This document shows, in pieces, positions 60,000 to 64,000 of a stretch of DNA of 64,000 nucleotides. The number at the start of each line of letters is the position of its first letter. The stretch's first letter is position 1. A model generated the notes under the pieces. The model saw nothing but the letters and a program-made list of their open reading frames with translations, ran no database searches and was not told the DNA's origin. The translations under genes and the position numbers were made by a program. Source of the stretch: Tenacibaculum soleae (lineage in GTDB: Bacteria > Bacteroidota > Bacteroidia > Flavobacteriales > Flavobacteriaceae). The stretch covers positions 1,444,047 through 1,508,046 of the forward strand of contig NZ_MAKX01000001.1 in the NCBI RefSeq assembly GCF_001693415.1, read 5' to 3'.

Positions 60000-60047
60000 T
60001 CTTAATTTGATGATTTTAAAAATTATTTTTTTAATAAGAAAAAATAG

Positions 60048-60992
60048 TTAGTTAAATTGGTAGTTTACTAGTATTGTGCCATAAAAATTTTTTTTAGGTA
60101 CACGTAGGCTTTTAAGTTTTTTAGTGTGGTAGTTTACTATATATCCAAAGTTAAATTGATTTGCGGTAAAGCGTATTCCTATTTCGGTTGTAAATTTAAA
60201 TGGTTCGATATTGTAGGTAATAGGGCTGTTGGTATTTAAAAAACTGCCTTCAATAGTTGCATCATAAACAACATAATGTACCATTGGTTTTATATATATA
60301 AATGCTTCGCTTTTGTTATTGTAGTTTGTGTTGTTATTGTTTAGATTACCGTTAAATGCGATGGAATTAATTATTTTTTGCAAAGGTTTTAAGCCTACTC
60401 GTCCGTATAATCCTGATGAAAAATCAGTATAAACTGTTCCAGCTTTTAGGTTATTAACCCAGTTGATGTCGAAATAATTATCGCCACCTAAATTTTTTAT
60501 ATGATCAATATTTAAATTTACGCCAAAAGCATTGGCTATTTGATATTTCCATCCGATTGCTTTTTTGTAGCCATAAATATCATGAATAAAGTCTTGCAAT
60601 TCTTTACTCATTGCAGAAGTGCCTATTATACCAATTTCTAAAGATGTTTTTAATATACTGTTGTTTTTGTAAAAATTATGTACTCCGTAACGGCCAAATA
60701 AATAGCCAGCAAAAGGGCGATCATGATCCATATGTTGGTTAACAGTTGCTTTAAAAGGTGTGTACATGTGATGACCAAGTTGTAATTCAATTATTTTTTT
60801 TTCAATTTTTTTTGATGTCTTATTACTTAAATACCTGTAAGATAAAAACATTCCATTGGTGTAGTATCGGTCTTGACTGGTTGAAATATATAAGTCATTA
60901 TCATTAAGGAAACTAAATTCTTTAGCGTATTTGTGTTGAGAAAAAATATTTATAGTGATAAAGATAAATAAAAAAAATATTTTTTGTTTCAT
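60048..60992 (-). CDS. Lipid A deacylase LpxR family protein
   Basis: A 314-residue protein with a signal peptide (residues 1-18). The mature start FSFLNDNDLYISTSQDRYYTNG and GHHMYTPFKATVNQHMDHDRPFAGYLFGRYG carry the Asn, Asp and His pattern of LpxR (DUF2219), an outer-membrane barrel that removes 3'-acyl chains from lipid A with calcium. The rest reads as amphipathic strands and ends in NYQFN. Activity is not proven, but the active-site pattern is present. It ties with kdsC and the LpxL-like gene as envelope genes, though not linked here. Confidence 0.82.
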   Translation of the reverse strand: MKQKIFFLFIFITINIFSQHKYAKEFSFLNDNDLYISTSQDRYYTNGMFLSYRYLSNKTSKKIEKKIIELQLGHHMYTPFKATVNQHMDHDRPFAGYLFGRYGVHNFYKNNSILKTSLEIGIIGTSAMSKELQDFIHDIYGYKKAIGWKYQIANAFGVNLNIDHIKNLGGDNYFDINWVNNLKAGTVYTDFSSGLYGRVGLKPLQKIINSIAFNGNLNNNNTNYNNKSEAFIYIKPMVHYVVYDATIEGSFLNTNSPITYNIEPFKFTTEIGIRFTANQFNFGYIVNYHTKKLKSLRVPKKNFYGTILVNYQFN

Positions 60993-61017
60993 AGCTGCTA
61001 ATATCGTCTTATTTTAG

Positions 61018-61048
61018 CAAAGCTATAGTTAAATAAATAAAAATTCAA
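61018..61048 (-). promoter_or_regulatory. Promoter of the LpxR-like gene
   Basis: Minus strand TTG (61048-61046), 20-bp spacer, TAGCTTTG (61025-61018), about 25 bp before the ATG at 60992. Confidence 0.55.
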
Positions 61049-61061
61049 CATGCTGTTTTAA

Positions 61062-61919
61062 ATGGGGAATAAAATAAAACTTACAATTAACGACTTTGAA
61101 AATGTATCGTCAAATGATGAATTATTGCATTTGATAAATGAAAAAGGAGTATCGATAGAAAAGGTCAAAGAAAAGATGGCCTATGAAGAAGAATTGAAAA
61201 AATTACAAATCGAGTTGGTAAAACTGCAACAATGGATTGCTAAGAACAATAAAAGGGTGGCAGTCATATTTGAAGGAAGGGATGCTGCCGGTAAAGGAGG
61301 TAATATCCGTCGCTTTATGGAACATTTAAATCCACGATCTATGCGATTAGTCGCTTTAAATAAACCAACCGTAGTTGAACGAGGGCAATGGTATTTTCAA
61401 AGATATATTAAGGAGTTGCCAAACCCTGGTGAAATAGTATTTTTTGACCGCAGTTGGTATAATAGGGCAGTTGTTGAGCCTGTAATGGGTTTTTGTACAA
61501 AAGATGAGTATAAAAAATTTTTGGTGCAAGTGCCGGAGTTTGAGCATATGTTGTATGAAGATGGCGTAACGATTATTAAATTTTGGTTGTCAATATCAAA
61601 AGAAGAACAAGAGCGTAGGTTTAATGCTCGTAATGATGATCCTTTAAAAAGATGGAAGTTTAGTCCTGTTGATAAAAGAGGGCAAGAGCTGTGGAGTGAA
61701 TACACTTATTATAAAAGCGAAATGTTTAGTAAAACACACACTGCTTATAGTCCTTGGATTGTGGTTAAAACAAATGACAAGAAAAAAGCAAGAGTAGAGT
61801 GTATACGTCATGTGTTGTCTCAATTTGATTATCAGGAAGAAAAGGAAGAAAAAGTAATAACAAATCCAGATCCCAATATAGTAATGCGTTACTATCGTTC
61901 AACAAAACATTTAGATTAA
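61062..61919 (+). CDS. Polyphosphate kinase 2 family protein (first of tandem pair)
   Basis: A 285-residue PPK2. Walker A is EGRDAAGKGG (residues 71-80) and the second motif is VFFDRSWYNRAVVEP (about 126-140, Asp 129), followed by the lid region WKFSPVDKRGQELW. PPK2 enzymes move phosphate between polyphosphate and nucleotides (ADP/GDP or AMP, according to class). The subclass cannot be set with certainty. A 40-residue N-terminal extension precedes the core. The next gene is a paralogue starting 1 bp after the stop codon. Confidence 0.9.
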   Translation: MGNKIKLTINDFENVSSNDELLHLINEKGVSIEKVKEKMAYEEELKKLQIELVKLQQWIAKNNKRVAVIFEGRDAAGKGGNIRRFMEHLNPRSMRLVALNKPTVVERGQWYFQRYIKELPNPGEIVFFDRSWYNRAVVEPVMGFCTKDEYKKFLVQVPEFEHMLYEDGVTIIKFWLSISKEEQERRFNARNDDPLKRWKFSPVDKRGQELWSEYTYYKSEMFSKTHTAYSPWIVVKTNDKKKARVECIRHVLSQFDYQEEKEEKVITNPDPNIVMRYYRSTKHLD

Positions 61920-61920
61920 T

Positions 61921-62700
61921 ATGGGTAAGTTAACACAAAAAGACGTAGATAAATTAAATTCTACTAAAGGATTAAAAGCAATTTTATCAAAACCTTTTAA
62001 TTTAGAGCGAGCTATTCGATATGTAGATTACGAACGAAAACTGAAAAAATTACAAGTAGAATTAATACGCTTGCAAAAGTGGGCTATCAATAAAAATGAA
62101 CGTATAATCATTATTTTTGAAGGACGAGATGCTGCAGGAAAAGGTGGAGCGATACGAAGAATAACCGAACGTATAAATCCACGTCATATGCGAATTGTTG
62201 CATTGCCAAAACCTAATGAAGATGAGAAAACCCAATGGTATTTTCAGCGATATGTTGAGCAGTTTCCAAAAGCAGGTGAAATGGTTTTTTTTGATCGTAG
62301 TTGGTATAATAGAGCTGTAGTAGAGCCGGTAAACGGATTTTGTACCCAAGAAGAGTATAAGGTGTTTATGAATCAAGTAAATGATTTTGAAAGAATGATT
62401 TTAGAGTCTGGTATTCGATTGGTGAAAATATACATGTCAATTAATAAAAGAGAACAAGCTAAGCGATTTCTTGATATAAAAAATAACCCTTTAAAACAGT
62501 GGAAAATTACACCAGTTGATGAAAAAGCACAAGAGTTGTGGGATGATTATACCGAATATAAAAAAGCAATGTTTAGTAAAACAAACACTGAAATATCACC
62601 TTGGAAAGTAATACAAGCAAATAGAAAAACAATTGCTCGTGTTAATGCTATAAATCATGTGTTAAAAAGTATACCTTATGATAAAAGTACAGTAGTGTAG
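61921..62700 (+). CDS. Polyphosphate kinase 2 family protein (second of tandem pair)
   Basis: A 259-residue PPK2 with the same motifs as its neighbour: EGRDAAGKGG (residues 67-76) and VFFDRSWYNRAVVEP, then the lid WKITPVDEKAQELW. It aligns along nearly its whole length with the upstream gene but differs at many positions, so the duplication is old. A role in making nucleoside triphosphates from polyphosphate, or polyphosphate from GTP, is possible. The two genes lie one base apart and are likely cotranscribed; a hetero-oligomer is possible but not shown. Confidence 0.9.
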   Translation: MGKLTQKDVDKLNSTKGLKAILSKPFNLERAIRYVDYERKLKKLQVELIRLQKWAINKNERIIIIFEGRDAAGKGGAIRRITERINPRHMRIVALPKPNEDEKTQWYFQRYVEQFPKAGEMVFFDRSWYNRAVVEPVNGFCTQEEYKVFMNQVNDFERMILESGIRLVKIYMSINKREQAKRFLDIKNNPLKQWKITPVDEKAQELWDDYTEYKKAMFSKTNTEISPWKVIQANRKTIARVNAINHVLKSIPYDKSTVV

Positions 62701-62813
62701 TTTTTATCATAATATAATTAATTGATTTTTTTATAGTATTTAGTTTTAAACGAGTTTAGGTTGGTTTAGGTGAAATTAAATAAAAGATGCTTTAAAATTA
62801 GTAGAACCGTTGT

Positions 62814-63470
62814 CTAAAATAGCTCTGATGTTAGGGAGTCTATTTCTTTTTTTATGAGCTCAAAAATAAAAAACACCTCACAAGCAATGTTTTTACTTGT
62901 GTTTAAATAATTTTCAGAAACTAAGTCAGTGTTGTCAAAATTTTTCGGATCCGAGTATGGTAAATGAAACCTGGTTATTGCATCAGGAATAAAAGGACAG
63001 TTTTCATCAGCATTATTACAAGTTGTAATGGCTATGTAAGGATAACTGTTGTTTGGGTGGTCGTAAATTTTAGAAAACCCTAAAATAGATTTTTTTGAGC
63101 CTTTAAAAGTAATTAGATAGCGCGGGTTTTGGTGTGAAAAATCAACAATATTAAAGTTAAAACCCGTTTTTTGTAAGCTTTTTACGGTGTTTCTATGAAA
63201 AGCGGTGGTTTCGGTTCCGCCAGAATACGCAAAAATATTTCTCAAGTTAAAGTATTCAATAGCGTAAAAACTCCAAACTTGTGCAAATTGACTTCTTCGA
63301 GAGTTGTGCGTGCAAATAAAATTTAAATTTATCTTTTCTCTATCTTCGTATTCATTAACAATTGATTGCGCGATATCGGTTAGTAGTTTTTTACGCTCAA
63401 TGCTAATAATTATTTCTTTTCTTGCATCTTCAAAAAATGCTTTTGTGTCAATATTTTTAGTGTTTATCAT
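62814..63470 (-). CDS. Low-molecular-weight phosphatase/arsenate reductase-like protein
   Basis: A 218-residue protein with the CX5R loop C53-THNSR-R59-S of the LMW tyrosine phosphatase / ArsC fold, near an N-terminal helical extension of about 45 residues. The expected acid Asp is in HLPYSDPKNF (DP motif, near residue 172). The Cys content ITTCNNADENCPF is typical of thioredoxin-coupled arsenate reductases, which use extra Cys residues, so that is likelier than a protein phosphatase. No arsenic resistance genes are adjacent. Stop codon is TAG at 62814. Confidence 0.8.
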   Translation of the reverse strand: MINTKNIDTKAFFEDARKEIIISIERKKLLTDIAQSIVNEYEDREKINLNFICTHNSRRSQFAQVWSFYAIEYFNLRNIFAYSGGTETTAFHRNTVKSLQKTGFNFNIVDFSHQNPRYLITFKGSKKSILGFSKIYDHPNNSYPYIAITTCNNADENCPFIPDAITRFHLPYSDPKNFDNTDLVSENYLNTSKNIACEVFFIFELIKKEIDSLTSELF

Positions 63471-63552
63471 TTTTTTACAGTTCTTTTGTAAGAAAGAATT
63501 ACTGCAAAAATACGCTGTAAAACTCTTTTAATTAATTAAGTAAAGGTTAAGG

Positions 63553-64000
63553 ATGTGTTTAGAAATAGGTAATAAAGTATCAGTTTTAGATGCTGATATT
63601 AAAGGGTTGATAACTAAAATAGAAAATAATCTGTTTTTTGTTAAAGATGAAGGTGGAATGGAGTTTTCCTTTTTTGCACATGAGTTGGTAAAAATTAAAG
63701 TTGAGCAAAACGAGTTAAGCAGGCAAGTGCGCGTTAGTAGTTCGTTGTTAAAATCAAAAATGAATGAGGTAAAAAAAACTAAAAAATCATTATTTGTAAA
63801 AGCAAAAAACGAAGTGGTGATGGAGGTAGATTTACATGCTGAAAAATTACTAAAATCTACTAAAGGAATGGATAATTATGATGTGTTATCATTGCAATTG
63901 CAAACAGCAAAGCATAAATTAGAGTATTGTATTGCTAAACGTATTTCAAAATTAGTGTTAATTCATGGAGTAGGTGAAGGAGTTTTAAAAACAGAATTGC
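63553..64000 (+). CDS. DUF2027/Smr domain protein (3' truncated by window edge)
   Basis: The reading frame starts at ATG 63553 and is open to the end of the window (149 codons). The N-terminal part (MCLEIGNKVSVLDADIKG) is an SH3-like fold as in DUF2027, and the C-terminal part VVMEVDLHAEKLLKST plus LVLIHGVGEGVLKTEL is the Smr domain signature (DLH and GxGxGxL), as found in MutS2. Smr domains act as nucleases or nucleic acid binders. Role here is unknown; the final part lies outside the window. Confidence 0.8.
   Translation, partial: MCLEIGNKVSVLDADIKGLITKIENNLFFVKDEGGMEFSFFAHELVKIKVEQNELSRQVRVSSSLLKSKMNEVKKTKKSLFVKAKNEVVMEVDLHAEKLLKSTKGMDNYDVLSLQLQTAKHKLEYCIAKRISKLVLIHGVGEGVLKTEL

Noticed and set aside
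61397..61705. Minus-strand 102-codon frame over the first PPK2 gene
   Set aside because: Antisense shadow of a conserved enzyme; the equivalent frame over the second PPK2 gene arises from the same conserved codons.
1..64000. CRISPR arrays, insertion sequences, prophage and toxin-antitoxin pairs
   Set aside because: No regular spaced repeats, transposase or integrase motifs, phage structural proteins or typical small toxin pairs were found on either strand.

Overview
The window looks like chromosomal core DNA of a marine-type Flavobacteriaceae (Bacteroidota), close to Tenacibaculum or Polaribacter in style; the genus is an inference. The grounds are the very AT-rich sequence, TAnnTTTG -7 promoter elements with TTG about 19 bp upstream, no Shine-Dalgarno pattern, a PorP/SprF-family protein (type IX secretion/gliding family), bacillithiol genes (bshB1, bshC), hybrid propeller histidine kinases, HmuY/TonB-dependent heme uptake, and the block parA-parB-DUF5683-dapB-lepB-WbqC. 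No insertion sequence, prophage, integrase or CRISPR array was seen.

Layout. 0-8.7 kb: a truncated PorP/SprF gene, DUF2147, kdsC, a DUF2520 Rossmann protein, bshB1, tRNA-His, an LpxL-like acyltransferase, a rhomboid protease, three tandem tRNA-Gly(TCC) genes, two GNAT acetyltransferases, tRNA-Met(CAT), a START-like protein, a class IV aminotransferase and YqgE. 8.8-13.9 kb: a LytTR two-component module (propeller kinase, membrane metallophosphoesterase, LytTR regulator) next to a small ORF and a lipoprotein gene, whose promoter region carries a 13-bp direct repeat with 21-bp period that could be the LytTR operator. 13.9-20.9 kb: a five-gene RND efflux operon (GbsR/MarR regulator, adaptor, permease, TolC-like factor, TetR regulator) with a palindromic operator at its promoter. 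21-31.4 kb: two divergent iron/heme loci sharing one control region. Leftward are DUF6607, a siderophore-type TonB receptor, a secreted ankyrin protein, DUF2271 and a PepSY-flavodoxin-NADPH reductase fusion; rightward are an HmuR-like receptor and HmuY.

31.6-36.7 kb: uvrA, an ECF sigma factor with a strongly folded leader and a 47-codon companion ORF, an endonuclease III without its Fe-S cysteines, and bcp. 36.7-40.4 kb: a NarL-type regulator and a 1009-residue propeller kinase. 40.5-45.3 kb: a compact operon of a BatA-like protein, a dihydroorotase homologue without its HxH motif, an esterase and a fatty acid hydroxylase-family protein. 45.4-50 kb: a methyltransferase, bshC, rlmF and an Old Yellow Enzyme. 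50-52.1 kb: three tandem Crp-like regulators. 52.2-57.4 kb: WbqC, lepB, dapB, DUF5683, parB, parA. 57.7-64 kb: an orphan lipoprotein, dnaN, an LpxR-like protein, two tandem PPK2 kinases, a low-molecular-weight phosphatase/arsenate reductase-like protein and the start of a Smr-domain protein.

All functional calls are by eye from motifs and family knowledge; no database search was run.
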